Notes: generated from the sequence alone by a model not told the origin. A stretch of DNA of 64,000 bases from Thunnus maccoyii (GCF_910596095.1 NC_056540.1:15712501-15776500), one strand, 5' to 3'; shown: positions 51,301-63,250, numbered from the stretch's first letter. A program made the numbers and translations.

Positions 51301-54230
51301 TAAAATCTACTTTATTTTAACCTTGACACCTTTTCAAGTGCAAATCACCAAACACATTATTACTGGATCAGACTGTGAGCTTACAGTCATGCCTCTTTGT
51401 CTTTGATCTATATATTCTTTAAATGTTTAACTATGTTTTTCATCTTCAGTTGCTGCCTCTGTGTTTTGTCCCTGTCAGATTAAAGCTGAACAAATATATT
51501 TAAAATGTAATGTAGGCTACAGCCTGATACATGGATTCCACTTTATCATCATCAAGGAAATGTAAGTCTAGTAAATGATGAATTAATGGACTAGACTGAA
51601 TAAAACTTTATTAATAAATGTGCACTGTCTTCATACACATGCATTAATATTGCTACGTCCACTGGATTAAAATGGAGACCGTCTTTTATTTACTTGTTGC
51701 CATGGTGAATCGTGGTATTAGAACTCCACTGACGATTCATCACACACACAAGCTTAAGTCAGAGTGAACATACTCAGAGTTGATTGAACAAACTCTGATT
51801 AGTTGTTCTGGAACCGAAAACTCTGAGTTTCCCATCTCAGGGTTCATCAATTCAGAGTTCAGGGTTAGAGTCAGAGTTTGTAAAACCTGCTATCTTGAAT
51901 AGACCCCTAACGGAAGTTGGCAGCAAAAGCTGGAAATGTTGGGTTTTCATTGGCGGTAACTTAACACGACTCTGATATGGCTGCCCCTCAGCAGCTTCTG
52001 GAAAGCTAGCCAATCAGAACAGAGTGGGCTCATCGGGCAGGGGTCCTCAAAGAGACAGGAGTTAAAATCCCCTGTTTCAGACAGAGGCTGAACTGAGCTG
52101 CTGCATAAAGGGCCAGTATAAGATAAATAAGGTGTTTTTAACTGTAAATGATGCCAAGATATTCCAGTAGAGCCACAGAATATAAATATAGACCTGGAAA
52201 TGTACATGAGACGTCTCCTTTTAAAGGAATGCTGAATAATGACAGGCCAGGTACTAAAATATCTCTCAGGTAGATTACAAATTGTACACATTAAAGCAAA
52301 CATGTACAATTAAAATATCCAACTTTGTCACCCCCACAGTGGTAGTGTCAGAAAGATACATTAAGATGAAAGGGCTGAAAGCAGCACGAAGACTGCACCA
52401 ATTTTTCTACAAAACAAAAACAGAAAGATACAAAAATCACATAAATATTTCACACACAGTGACTTTAACTTCAGATAAACCTGCCCACTCATTACATCTT
52501 CCTTGTGATGAGTTTCAGCCCATTTTGCACAATCCCCATCTTAATTACTGCATTTCAGAGACTAACAATTCATCATGAACTCATCTCCGTGTGATCGGTA
52601 TGGACTGAATAAGGGAAATCAATCATGGATAATGGCTTTGGCCTGGATTCACCTCATCAGTGTACTCCTTAAAGTCCTTAAAGGAAGGGTTCAGGTACCC
52701 ATATGAACACTGAAGCTGTTTTTTTCTTGCTGTAATCATTCCTCCTGTTCATACTGACCATCAGAAGATCCCTTCCTAATGCACTTTACATGTAATTGAT
52801 GACGGACAAAATCCACAGTCCAGTCCTCGTCTTGTGCAACATTATATTTAAAAAGTTTATCTGCAGCTAATATGAGGCTTCAGCCATCTGATTTAATCAG
52901 TTTTTTTCAGTCAGTTTTGTACAAAATTCCCTCTTTTTGTTTCCCTGTTGAGCTGCAGTGGAGGGATAGTAACAGGAAGAGGGAATTTTGTTCTAAAAGG
53001 CTGTAACTTTGGAAGATATTTTCTTGATTTGACTAACTCAATTAAACTTTGTAATACATTTTTACACAAAATGAGGACTGTGGATTTTGTTCTCCATCGC
53101 TTACATTGAAAGCACATTATGGAAGTGATCTTCTAATAGCCAGTATGAACAGGAGGAATGATTACAGTAAGAAAAACCTTATCAGTGTTCATATAGGTAC
53201 GTGACAGACTTGAAATATTGTGAACCTATCCTTTAATATCTTCCACATTCAGTAGAGACTGATGAGGCTTTGAAAACAGTAGATTTTTAGAGGTTTGTGC
53301 ACTTGAATCCACTTTAAAGTAGATCTCAAACAGCCTAAATCCAGTAGGGACAAACTGAAAGTGTACAGTGAGGCCATTATCCTGGTGTTGGTATTCATCT
53401 CAAATCATTCTGTGCTAATCTCTTCAAATGTGTCCCAACATGGGATTGCACACACCAGGCTACCCTAAAGAGATCTAATCCAGATGAAAACTGTTTTTCA
53501 CTGCAAAGAGAGCGACTGGAAAACCTCTAGAGTGAATGGACCTGTCTATCCGCTGCAAGGGCAAGACCTCTCAGTGGATATCAAATGGTTTTTAAGTTAA
53601 AAGACTATGAGTTCAAGCAAGTTATAGCTGTAAAGGATGTGAGGAATTTTTCACCCATAAATTCTTTGATCCTGGGGTTGGGATGGGGGCTGTGTAGCAC
53701 CAGGCCTCGCCTCAAAGGAACACTAATTGGGTTTTAATGAGGTCAACTGCCTCTGTAAGTGAAGAGCCGATACAGTTCTTTTATATTCTAATGCTGGAGC
53801 TCCTTTCCCCTGCGCTCAGCAGATACACACACCAGCTGAAGTTACAGTCAGGGATGAACCATGCTGGTGCTTTTTCTCTTCCTTCCTATAATTACTTGGG
53901 ACTGAGTGGAACAAGCAGTGGGACTTAGCGAAATGGGAAATGGTGAATAGAATTAGTGCTGCGAGGATAAAGCTCAGTGATTGCAGAGCAAGGAGTTGTT
54001 CTGGAGTCAGCGTTATCTGTGTGTAATTGAACCAAACATTGCTATCTTTTCTATTAACAAATGTTCACAGTTGCTCCTGAGGCGATAAGGTCAATTTTAA
54101 AAAACATATATATGGGTTCAGATGTGGAAAATGCTGTAATATGAGACAAGAAACCACAGCAGGGAAGATAGCGCACGGCTGACAAATCCAATTCTCTCAC
54201 GAGGGAACTACAAAAGAATAAGACTCAAAG

Positions 54231-54313
<83 letters not shown>

Positions 54314-57300
54314 TGTGCATGTGTGTTTGTGTGTCTGTGTGTGTGTGTACCTTGTAGGGGTACATCGGAGCCTGTCTGGGAGGAGCTGCCAGCTGCAGCT
54401 TTGGCACTTTTCCTTTCAGCCATAATCTAGACGAGGGGAGAGGAAAAAAAAAAGAAGAGAGAGGATGGTAAAACACAGGAAGAAACAGGACAAAATGAGA
54501 GAGAGAAAAAAGAAGGGAGAAAAAGAAGACAAGAGATGCAGACAGGATTGTTGAAAGCTGACACAACAGAGGGTCAAGATACTGTAAGCTTTGATTTTCT
54601 CACAAATGAGCAGCTTAAAAACAAATCCCAGCAAAGAATTCCAGCTGAGACACACAAAATATTAACAAAATTTAAAGGATATGGCTAGCGAAATTCGTTT
54701 TGGAGTACTTTCCAACTTCCCTGGCTGTGGCACTCAACCTCAAGTCCATTTGCTCCTACTGCAGTATATATCTATAAAAACAGGTCACAAATATATTACT
54801 TCCTTTTTTCAAAATGGTGGAATTCCAGGAGTAAATAATGTATTTCTCAGGGACTATTTTCAGCAGCGCATTTAGTGCTCTGGTGAGCATTTATGGCAGC
54901 AGGATGGTGTTTGTGGGATCGACTCAAGATGAACTACAGTGGCTGTGTTAATCAGAATGAAGGAACATGTCAGCCAGTTCAACAGTTTGGCTCATTGATG
55001 TGTTTTTAATAGTTTTTGGACAACAATGGAGGTCTACGGGACAGAGGAATAAGCTACATCAGGCTTTGGGTATACAGACAATCAATTCATTGTTGGTTTT
55101 GGTCTTTCTTCAGATTTGTTAACAATAAGAACACTATAGAGTATCACCAGCCTTATCCTTTAAAACCTTTCCAATATTTTACATGTTTGAATTCAACTGT
55201 TTGAAAAAAAGCTGTCTTTTCTTTCCTTCTGCTCTTCTGCTGCAGTGTACATGCTCTTGAAATGTTGAATAGCCTGCATGGCCTCTGCACTGAGCTGCTG
55301 CACTCTCTTCCTGCTAGAGATACTTGATTAATTGAAGGTGCCATTAATCAAAGTCTATGGTGAGTCTGCAACTCTGCTCAGGGGGGAACATGCAAGAAGA
55401 CGCACGCGCACACACACACACAAAGGAAATATCGCTCAGCGTGCTGTGTAGCTGCAGGACTAAGGTCACCAAGTTCCTCTGCTGCAGTAAAGACAAAACT
55501 ACCAGCATGTTTAAAATAGGCGTGAAGTGTGAAGGGTCATTGTCACACACACACAGAAACACACTCCTCTTTCAATTTGTGGTAAGAGATCAGAAGAAAT
55601 TAATGTTACATTCACTTCTCTGTCTAAATGGGTCAACATGCCTCTAAAGGAGGAGATCTGTAGTTCCAGGTGGATTCATCCTTTACAAGGTCACTTTTGA
55701 CCTGAGGACAAACCGGTTTCTCTTTGTGGACACGAGGCTGTGTGTGTGTATGTATGTGTGTGTGTGTGAGAGAGACAGAGGGGGAGAGAGAGCGAGAGAG
55801 AGAAAGTGCGTATGTGTGACTCAAGTGTTGACTTTGCTTTATGCTGCAGCTTTGCACCTTTAAAGATCTGTGTGGCTCCCTGTCCCTGAGAGGGTTAACA
55901 CACTGTCACCAGCAGCTTACTCTTTCTCACACACACACACACAGAAAACTCTTTTTAAGAAACACTGCATGTAACCTGAATCTTATCTCCTCACCTCACA
56001 GTAAAGGCTCTTAAAACTTCCCTCTCCTCTAGTGAACAACACACACACGCAAACACTCTGTACCAAACTCAATTTTTTTTGTTTCTCTTTGTTTCTCACC
56101 CTAATTAAAACTTGATAGCTTGTTACAGCAGCAGATAAGCTTGTTCATGCGGAGACGGTGGTGGTAATGACACCCACCTTAGAGCAGATTTCGTGGAGAC
56201 TTGTGGCGATGGCTGCGGCAGGGGTATCACATCGGAAGACGTGGCACTTCAGCACCCGCGTGTTTTTGTCTCTCGCCACATAGGCAAAGTCCCTGAAGCA
56301 CAGACAGAAGACACAAAAACATGTACAAGAATCATCACACATGAATGACTGAAGCAGTTATGAAACAAACTCATTGTTTACCTTGATGCACCTTCATGAC
56401 GTTTGTAAAAGGGGCAGTAAGTAAGAATCTCTGTTGTCCTGTAATACAGGTGACTCTAGAGCTGCAACGGTTATTTGATTAATTGATTAGTTGCTCACTA
56501 TTATATCAATCTACAACTATTAATAATATGGATACGTTTGGAGCCATTCTTTGAGAAAAAAATGTCCAAATTCTCTGCTTCCAGCTTCTCAAATGTGAAT
56601 ATTTTCTGGTTTATATTATAGTAAACTGAATATCTTTTCTGGGTTTTGAGTTGTGGATTGTTGGTCGGGACAAAAAAAGACATTTGAGGACCATTTTCTG
56701 ATATTTTACAGACCAAACAACTAATCAATTAATTGATATAATAATTGACAGATTAATCGCTAATGAAAGTAATTGTTAGTTGCTTTCCTAGATGACTCAG
56801 TGATTTTCCAGCATGTACACTTGTATTGTATTTAAATTTGATCTACTTGTACAATTTTCTTTCCACATTATAAGCTGCCTTCATAAGGATTCTAACTTTT
56901 ATGAAGAAAAGAAAGATGAAAGAACTACAATTGATCTCACAATTTACTGATCAGGAGGAGAAATACTCAAAAATATGACAAAAAGGGAAGGAAAGACACT
57001 GTTACCTCCACAAGAGGTAAATTCTTTTAGCATATAGGAAGTAAATGATGAATAACCTCATTGTGTTAATAGGTCCATTACAGGATCCCATCTCTTTTTA
57101 AATGTGCATTTTTGTATTGATGTTATTTGTTCCATCTCATAACACTTCTTGATACCACATATTGTATGTGGGAGATTCAGGCAATTAATTTTAATACACT
57201 TAACGGGTGCCAATAACTGGTATTACTCCTTGGAGAGCCACCTTTGGACATCACTGGATATTGAGATGAAACACTTTTTGAAGAGCTTCAATCTCCTTCT

Positions 57301-59110
57301 CCTAGAAGGCACTTAGCTTAGGGCCAATATGTGGATATAATTGCCTATTTGTGTTCTACATTTTCTTCAGCAGTTTTTTTTTCAGATTTTGCCAATATCT
57401 ACAGCGTCTGGAAATATCTTGTTTACTTTCCATTTGAAATCCCTCCTGGTGTTTGAGCCCAAATTTTATTCTCATTCCTTTTATCAAGACTTTTTCGGTT
57501 GGAGTGGATTTCACATCTTTTCCCAACCCAATACTGTATGTGTTGTTAGAAAGTGACTCACTGCAAAAAAAAAAAAAAAAGTCTGTCCTTGGACCTTGGT
57601 CTGCAATAGTAACTTTTCATTCTCCTCCCTGCTCCTGTTTGCATTCTCAGCTGTTCAGCAGCGGAATAAGAAGCCATCAAAACATCATGTTGCACAACAT
57701 TTCATGCACAAGTAAAAAAAAAAAATCCACACGACAAAGCAGAATTATTATTACGCCATTTTGCATCATAATATATTTACCTCTTCTCCAGACATTTATG
57801 GTGGTGCTCTACCCTAATTAGTTCACTCATCTACTGTGAAATTGTTGCTTCATTATTCGTGTCATTTACAGGCCGCTATAAGCTTTGCTGTGTTGCTGCA
57901 ATTCCTTTTTCACCAATCAAGTTTTATATGACAAAGAGATTACTTAAAGCCCCTTTAATCTGCTTTGTTGGATGCCGTTGCTAAACAACAGGTGAATGTT
58001 TACCTGTCCTTAGGCATTTTTTGACTGAAAACGGTGTCGGCTAATTCTGGCTACAATGACACACAGGCACGTATGCATACACAAAGGCAGATGTGTGTCC
58101 CAGTGCCCGAGGAAACCGAATGCTGAAAGCTCTCTCACAGTGGTGCCACATGCCAAAGAAAAATGAAGAGGAGGAGGAGGGTGAGACTGAGAAAGGAAAG
58201 CTCCGCAGAGAAGGAAACTTTGTGCAGAGAGTGGGTGGAAGATGAAACACAGCTGAGATACTACACAGACACACACACACATACACAAGATGAAATATAG
58301 ACGCTTCTCGACCTCATTAACAGGTGAGACGAGTGGCAGAACAAAAGGTAGGAGGATGTGTGTGCAGCCAGGACTGAAATGACTGAGTAAACAGAACGCA
58401 GAGGGAAAGGGGGAGTGGGGACATGCAGAGAAGCCAACTGGATGGCAGCGTCACACACACACACACACACACACTCATATACAACGCACACTCCCAAATA
58501 ACCACAGACACAAACAGAATTATAGCATATACAGTCGACATTTATCACAGCAAGCTCTTTGTGTTTATGAGTCCATTATCCGGCCTGTCTCCTCTGCTTA
58601 ATTGTGTGCTCACACACTTTTAGGTCAATAATGCCTACCGCCTGTGGCCAGCAAAGAAAAGTGTGACAGGACGGTGTATGTGTGTGTGTGTGTTTGGAGT
58701 GTGTGTGTATGCGTCCAGTGCACTCCGTTCAGGGACATTTGAGCAGTGTGTCACCAAAGCAGCATGAGTGGCCTTGCCTCGCATACTACAAATGGTTCTT
58801 TTATGACTTCTGTGCCCTCTCTGGGGGATCAAAACGCTATAAAACAGCATGCAACTCTTAATAGGAAATAGCCTGTGGTCAGTCTGGCTCGCTGATGATT
58901 TAACACCAATGATTTAGTCCTTCAGCGGTCGCTGCTGCACTCCTGTAAAGAGCAACAGTGACTCTGGGCATACCAAAGCCACTGATTTGATGCCTACTGA
59001 CAGATGATGTGATTGCACAGGGGGAGTGGATGTCTTGACACAACGATTACTGAAAACAATGGAGAGGCACGATCACACTTGAGCACACCGCGCAGAGCAG
59101 TTACCTTTCT
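48400..59110 (-). CDS. apbb2: Fe65-like adaptor APBB2, 3' half (seven exons, 5' end outside the window)
   Basis: In transcript order the exons are 59110-59105, 56292-56178, 54426-54351, 49449-49369, 49267-49152, 49025-48843 and 48576-48400. They join in phase to 250 residues plus a partial first codon. APBB2 is a cytosolic/nuclear adaptor that binds the cytoplasmic tail of amyloid precursor family proteins. The fragment covers the end of the first PTB domain ([37 protein letters not shown]), the linker (IMAERK) and the whole second PTB domain ([34 protein letters not shown], ending [15 protein letters not shown]). The tail is [28 protein letters not shown] and the tail identify APBB2 rather than APBB1 or APBB3. 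Which teleost duplicate (a or b) cannot be told. The intron after 49152 uses a GC donor. The WW domain and the start of PTB1 must lie right of 64000. Confidence 0.95.
48675..48760. repeat. Fragment of a dispersed teleost repeat in the last apbb2 intron
   Basis: TTAAAGGATCAGTTGAACTT followed by TTTGGGAAATTTGCTTATTT and GCTTTCTTGGCAAGAAAGTG is the start of a repeat I recognise from many percomorph introns. Only one end is present, inside the 266-base intron between 48576 and 48843. Confidence 0.45.
50141..52221. mobile_element. Outer DNA-transposon-like element, split by a nested insertion
   Basis: The left end AAAGGGGACATCACATGA resembles the reverse complement of the right end, AAAAGGAGACGTCTCATGT. 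The right arm (51910-52221) is a diverged, inverted match to 63251-63560, sharing GTTCTGATTGGC, GTTAAGTTAC and AAACCCAACATTTCC. The left arm stops at 50525, where a different inverted-repeat element begins. Class is not certain; there is no transposase frame. Confidence 0.55.
50526..51907. mobile_element. Inner nested inverted-repeat element (1.4 kb)
   Basis: The left terminus GGGGTGTATTCCAGAGAGTGG and the reverse complement of the right terminus, GGGGTCTATTCAAGATAGC, are similar. Both ends carry repeated AACTCTGA/CTCAGAGTTT-type motifs (for example 51773-51880). It resembles a common fish Harbinger-type non-autonomous element from memory. No transposase is visible. Confidence 0.6.
52675..53240. 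mobile_element. Foldback MITE with long inverted arms
   Basis: The left arm (about 52675-52850) and the reverse complement of the right arm (53060-53240) share TTAAAGGA, ATATGAACACTG, GTAATCATTCCTCCTGTTCA and ACAAAATCCACAGTCC in the same order, over about 170 bases. The outer ends are TTAAAGGAAGGGTTCA and TTAAAGGATAGGTTCA. The arms can form a long hairpin. I recognise this as a very abundant percomorph repeat. Confidence 0.8.
54237..54348. repeat. (TG)n microsatellite abutting an apbb2 splice donor
   Basis: There are 74 pure bases of GT (54237-54310), then an interrupted TG stretch to 54348. On the apbb2 strand it is a CA repeat beginning within the donor GTACAC of the exon ending at 54351. 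Confidence 0.95.
54671..55164. mobile_element. Short inverted-repeat element (MITE-like)
   Basis: The left end TTTAAAGGATATGGCTAGCG and the reverse complement of the right end, TTTAAAGGATAAGGCTGGTG, differ at three of 20 bases. The interior has CAATGGAGGTCTACGG, also familiar from fish repeats. It lies in an apbb2 intron and has no coding capacity. Confidence 0.65.
56458..56780. mobile_element. Diverged hAT-type MITE with TTAAT-rich ends
   Basis: It starts AGAGCTGCAACGGTTATTTG, runs through GCTTCCAGCTTCTCAAATGT and ATAGTAAACTGAATATCTTT, and ends CTAATGAAAGTAATTGTTAG. This matches a widespread teleost repeat I know. Both ends carry alternating ATTAATTGATTA stretches in inverted orientation. 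It lies in the apbb2 intron upstream of the exon at 56178-56292. Confidence 0.65.
58452..58473. repeat. Short (CA)n microsatellite
   Basis: About 11 CA units in an apbb2 intron; similar short runs occur at 58262-58283 and 58678-58693. Confidence 0.85.
59105..59110 (-). CDS. apbb2: Six-base microexon in the first PTB domain of apbb2
   Basis: On the minus strand a pyrimidine-rich run (CCTCCTTCTGCTTCCCGGG) leads to AACCAG, then AGAAAG, then the donor GTAACT. Spliced to the exon at 56292, which starts G-GAC, and after an upstream codon ending in two bases, it yields Glu-Arg in ...R-E-R-D-F-A-Y. This matches the alternative two-residue insert known at this exact place in Fe65 proteins. Skipping leaves the frame intact (R-D-F-A-Y). 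Inclusion is probably neural. The call rests on site, length, phase and residues, not on transcripts. Confidence 0.75.
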
Positions 59111-59664
59111 CTGGTTCCCGGGAAGCAGAAGGAGGTAGGAGGAGGAAAAGAAAGGGGGTTGTTGAGGGGCAGGAGGGTTTAATTAAGAGACAGGAAAAAT
59201 TATAGATGAAAAGGGAAAAGAAAATGAGAGAAAGTAGGGAAAGCAGAGGGAAGGAAAAAAGAGAGAAATGTTATTATAATAAGTCAGAAACAGACACAAT
59301 GCTCTTTCACCTCAATCACTGTCTTCCTGTGAGGTGTGTGTGTGTGTCACATGTGTGCACTACAGCTCAGCTCGGTGTACTTTTCATTTCAGTGGCTTAT
59401 CGTTCCACTACATTATGACACAGCACACCTTTCCTGTTAGATGTGCCAACATACTTGCACACACACACACACACACATACACACACATCTTGTTGTTACA
59501 GTACTGCAGCTCTCCCTATTCACACTCCCCCCTTTTCCCCATTTTCCCTCCCAATCTCTCTTTCATCCTCTCGCTCTTTAATCTTCCTTTCGCTCCTCAG
59601 CTCTCTCTCTATCTCTCACCCCTCCACTCACTCGCTTTTCTTCCCACAACAGGAGAAGCCCTCA

Positions 59665-59714
59665 CAGAAGAAGAAGAAGAAGAAGAAGAAGAAGAAGAAG
59701 AAGAAGAAGAAGAG
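59665..59714. repeat. (GAA)n trinucleotide repeat
   Basis: About 16 uninterrupted AGA/GAA units on the + strand (TTC on the apbb2 strand), in an intron. The Glu/Lys-rich open frames across it are artefacts. Confidence 0.95.
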
Positions 59715-60040
59715 ATGCAACACAGAGGGATTCATATCAGCAGTGCAACTCATCAGAGCCGCTCTCTCTTCCATACAGTCTGTGACACTTGTCATCAGGA
59801 GCACTACAAAGGAGGCGCTGGCTGAATAAAGAACAGAGGGTTAATTCAAACATTGACTGCCTTTGATTCTTTGATGATCCACTTAGTAAGAAGCAGTTGG
59901 TGTGTGTGTGTGGGTGTGTGTGTGTGTGTGTGTGTGGTAGCAGCTGGCAGATTATTTCAAACAGGGATCTTCAGAGTATCAGAGCTGCTGCTTCATCTTA
60001 CTCTCCGAGCAGCCGGTGGTCGCCACATGCACACTCTCTA

Positions 60041-60102
60041 ACACACACAGACACACACAGACACACACAGACACACACAGACACACACACACACACACAC
60101 AG
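60041..60102. repeat. Ten-base minisatellite of ACACACACAG units
   Basis: Four or five regular 10-base units (CA repeats broken by a G every tenth base), ending in pure CA. The even spacing shows tandem duplication of an interrupted CA repeat. Confidence 0.85.
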
Positions 60103-61000
60103 ACATATGGAGACTGGTAATATCAACACATGTATAAAATGCCTAAAAGCCCTCATTCGCCACAAATAAATACATCTGCCCATGCTGTATTAAAATGTAA
60201 CTCTTTCTCTCTGTGTTTCACTTTGTTTGAATTTCATTCATGATTTTTTATTTTTACTATGAGTCCATTTGCTTCCCATTCCACTTCCCTCTGCTCCATT
60301 TCAAATTCAGACTCCAAGCTTTATTCACTGTCAGTCACTTTGGTGGAATTGGATTTCGGTGTCAAAATTCTGAATAAGCGCAAAAGCTGCCCTCCATTAA
60401 CCTCTACACTGTGCCCCTTTCTTCTCTTTCTGCAGCTAGTTTGCATGAAAGTGCCACATTCAAAGTATTTCAACTGCTTTATTACTGATGGAAGAAATCC
60501 AGATCAGACTCCAGTCTCCCCCACATCCTACACTACTGTCATCATCACACTGATCTTATTTCAATTTGACAGCGCGAGACTGAGACTAAGCCAGTCTAAC
60601 TTCTGGAAATGCTACATTTTTACACCTGAAAACTGAGCTTTTCAAAAATGGAGAAAATTAATATTTGGGAATACAATGACTTAAGTCTGGTCAGGCAGTA
60701 AAGTTAGGAAGCCAACTTTCTGGTGCTTCTAACTTCCTCTATGATTTGGCTGTATTACAACACAACGGAGAGCGGGAGGGGACAGAACAGAGGTTTGGCC
60801 AGCAGAGACTCAGCAGAGTAACCAGGCCATGTCTGAAGCCAAGATATTAGAAATCCTGAGGTCATAAGTTCAAAGTCCTCCAGCTGAACCCCACACACCA
60901 GAGACATTGTTGACCAGCCAACAACCCAACTCTGTACAGTTTTCAGTGTATTTTTAAAATCATGTAACTATTATATATTCTATTATTATATAATCTGCAA

Positions 61001-61001
<1 letters not shown>

Positions 61002-61032
<31 letters not shown>
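61002..61032. repeat. Poly-C homopolymer of 31 bases
   Basis: Thirty-one consecutive C on the + strand between AT-rich flanks, in an apbb2 intron. Poly-C of this length is rare in vertebrate DNA. The exact length may be a sequencing or assembly estimate. Confidence 0.85.
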
Positions 61033-63250
61033 ACCTACATTATGGTCTGGTCCCAGGAATGTTAACTAAATTATTTTCTTGCCTACAAAACAGACTAATT
61101 TTGTCTAAAAAGGTCAGCTTTAAATAACCTTGCATATGTAATATGTGTGTAATCATAGAATTAACTTCTCATCACCAAACCTCAAATTTCCAAAAAATAT
61201 TTGCAAGGTCATGACCTCAGTGCCCTTTCAACACAAAATTAGGAAAAAGAAGAGCAGATTTAGCAATTTTTCTGCTTTTTTGGCTTTTCAGTGTAAACAA
61301 AGATCTTTACGAAAACAGCCTAATGTGAATGCAGCTTCCTTTGATCTTCTCCTTAATCTAATAGGCAGTTTGGTGTGGAGATAGTTGAAGAGACAGAAAT
61401 AGAGGAAAAAGGAAGAGAGAGAGTTGCTGGGTTTAAGGAGCAGTCATCCTGACCTGAGTTAATGCAGGGAGATGACACATTATAGAGAGAGACACGCAGC
61501 GGATCAACCAACAACTGAGGATGAGTGACAGATAGAGCTCAGAGATGTATGAAGAGTGTTTGGCAGAAGAGTAGATGAGGAGAGAGAGAGAGGATAGATT
61601 GATAGAGTGTCAAGAGAAGGGAGTCATAAAGGCCAGAAATCCAAAAGGAAAAGGTGGGAGTGTATAATGGAGGAATGGGAACGAGGTGTGAGACCCAGTG
61701 GGGAGGGGGCTGGATGGAGGAGGAAAGTGGTGAAGAGGAAAAGATGAAAGGTATACGAAAGCACCAAAGCAGCGAGATGAGTTAAAGCAAAACTCCCACT
61801 ACTCATGTGTTTTTTTTCCCTCTCTGTGTGCTCCACATATTTCCAGAGCTGAATAAAGGATGACTGACTCACTACTACCAATCCCTCTTTGATCCTGATG
61901 GCTATGAAGCAGACTTGGCTGGAGAGGATGCGTACAACCTGAGATTAAATGAGGTCACAGCTGTAGATGTATGGTGAAAGTCACACATACCCGTCAACTT
62001 CTGCCCCTCTGACATCAGTCACCCACCATAAGTAGTACTAACAGCACTGTATGTGGTAGTAACATTTGTACAGTTGAAGGAAAACTCCACCTTTGCACAC
62101 ACAAACATGGCTGCAGTTTGTGATATTCAGTGTTAAGATGCATTCTCACATTTTTATTTAGGATTATTACATTCGTTTCAGTGATGCAACTGTTTCCCTA
62201 CATTGATTTTCTCATTTATTCAAATTACAAGAGATGAGGGTGTAAAAATGTAGTACGCTGCTGATGACAAATGCAAAAAGAAGAAATGTGAAAAAAAATC
62301 AGTAAATGCAAAGCAATGATGCCTTCTAGACCACTGATGCTTTGCTTGTTTGTAACATTGATGTCTTTGCCTCCTTTATTACGGATTGACATATGACATA
62401 TGCATGACATATGACAAATGGGTGTTGCTGATGAAATGCAACCCAACACAGATTTTTCCCACATGTTTGAGATATGCTCCCTAATGTTTTAACTCCAATA
62501 TAGATATAATGAGCTATGACAAAGTCTTGAAAGTGCGTGTAAAATGGACAAGAGAGCTTTTCCACTTTGTGTCAACCGTTATCTCATTTTCTTTTCATGG
62601 ACACTCAAAAACAGCTTTATTTGGTGTGGACCTCCTCCTGTTAAATGCACAACCTCCTGTTGACTTGTATTTTCCCTCTGTTAAAGACCCTCGTTCTATT
62701 TACATCATTCATTTCCACCTGGACCATTTGCAATTACACAGATTTTATTTATTTTTACATTTAATTTTCTTTATTTTTTGAAATTATGTTTTGTTATTTG
62801 GTATGGTTACAACTGTTTAAAAATGTTTAAAACAAGAAAATGAAGCAACAAGTTCAGTTAAAAATCTGAAAACACATACCAATACAGATATTTCTGTGAA
62901 ATAAACAGATACAGATAGTAACTTTACACCCTTACATCAGATTATGTCAGTGAGTTTATTTAACATTTATTGGCATAGGGACAATATAGCATGAACTAAT
63001 GCCACATACCACAGCATATATAGCCTGAGCTAGTTTGCAATGCCCGTCACCAGATGGTCCTTTATTTTTGGCCCATTATCCACAAAAATAGGAAATTTAC
63101 AAAAGAAAACTGTAAAACTAAATAGTCCCAGAAATTAAGGTACATCATCCATAATTGCTTTTAAAAGTGTTGATAGATTTGTTGTGTATTTTTCCCTTTT
63201 CATTTTTTTTCATCAGCATTAAAATTAACAAATATAAGGTTTAGTAGTTT

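Larger units (their letters stand above)
49450..54350 (-). other. apbb2: apbb2 intron, 4.9 kb
   Basis: Most of the recognisable content is transposon-derived: a nested pair (50141-52221 with an insert at 50526-51907) and a foldback element (52675-53240). A long TG repeat adjoins the splice donor at the right end. No exon is seen in the remaining sequence (49450-50140, 53240-54236). Confidence 0.6.

Noticed and set aside
51696-51709. X-box-like GTTGCCATGGTGAA
   Set aside because: It lies inside a transposon-like element and its right half is poor; probably chance.
54208-54566. Val/Cys- and His/Thr-repeat frames
   Set aside because: They are translations of the TG microsatellite. Only 54351-54426 on the minus strand is a real exon.
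59334-59829. Frames with poly-Glu or poly-Lys
   Set aside because: They are created by the GAA trinucleotide repeat in an intron, with no homologous flanks.
60041-60102. Regularly spaced repeats that could suggest a CRISPR array
   Set aside because: The units are 10-base CA-derived minisatellite copies with no spacers, in vertebrate DNA.
60835-60890. B-box-like AGTTCAAAGTCC, possible tRNA or SINE
   Set aside because: There is no convincing A-box or cloverleaf around it, and the match is too short.
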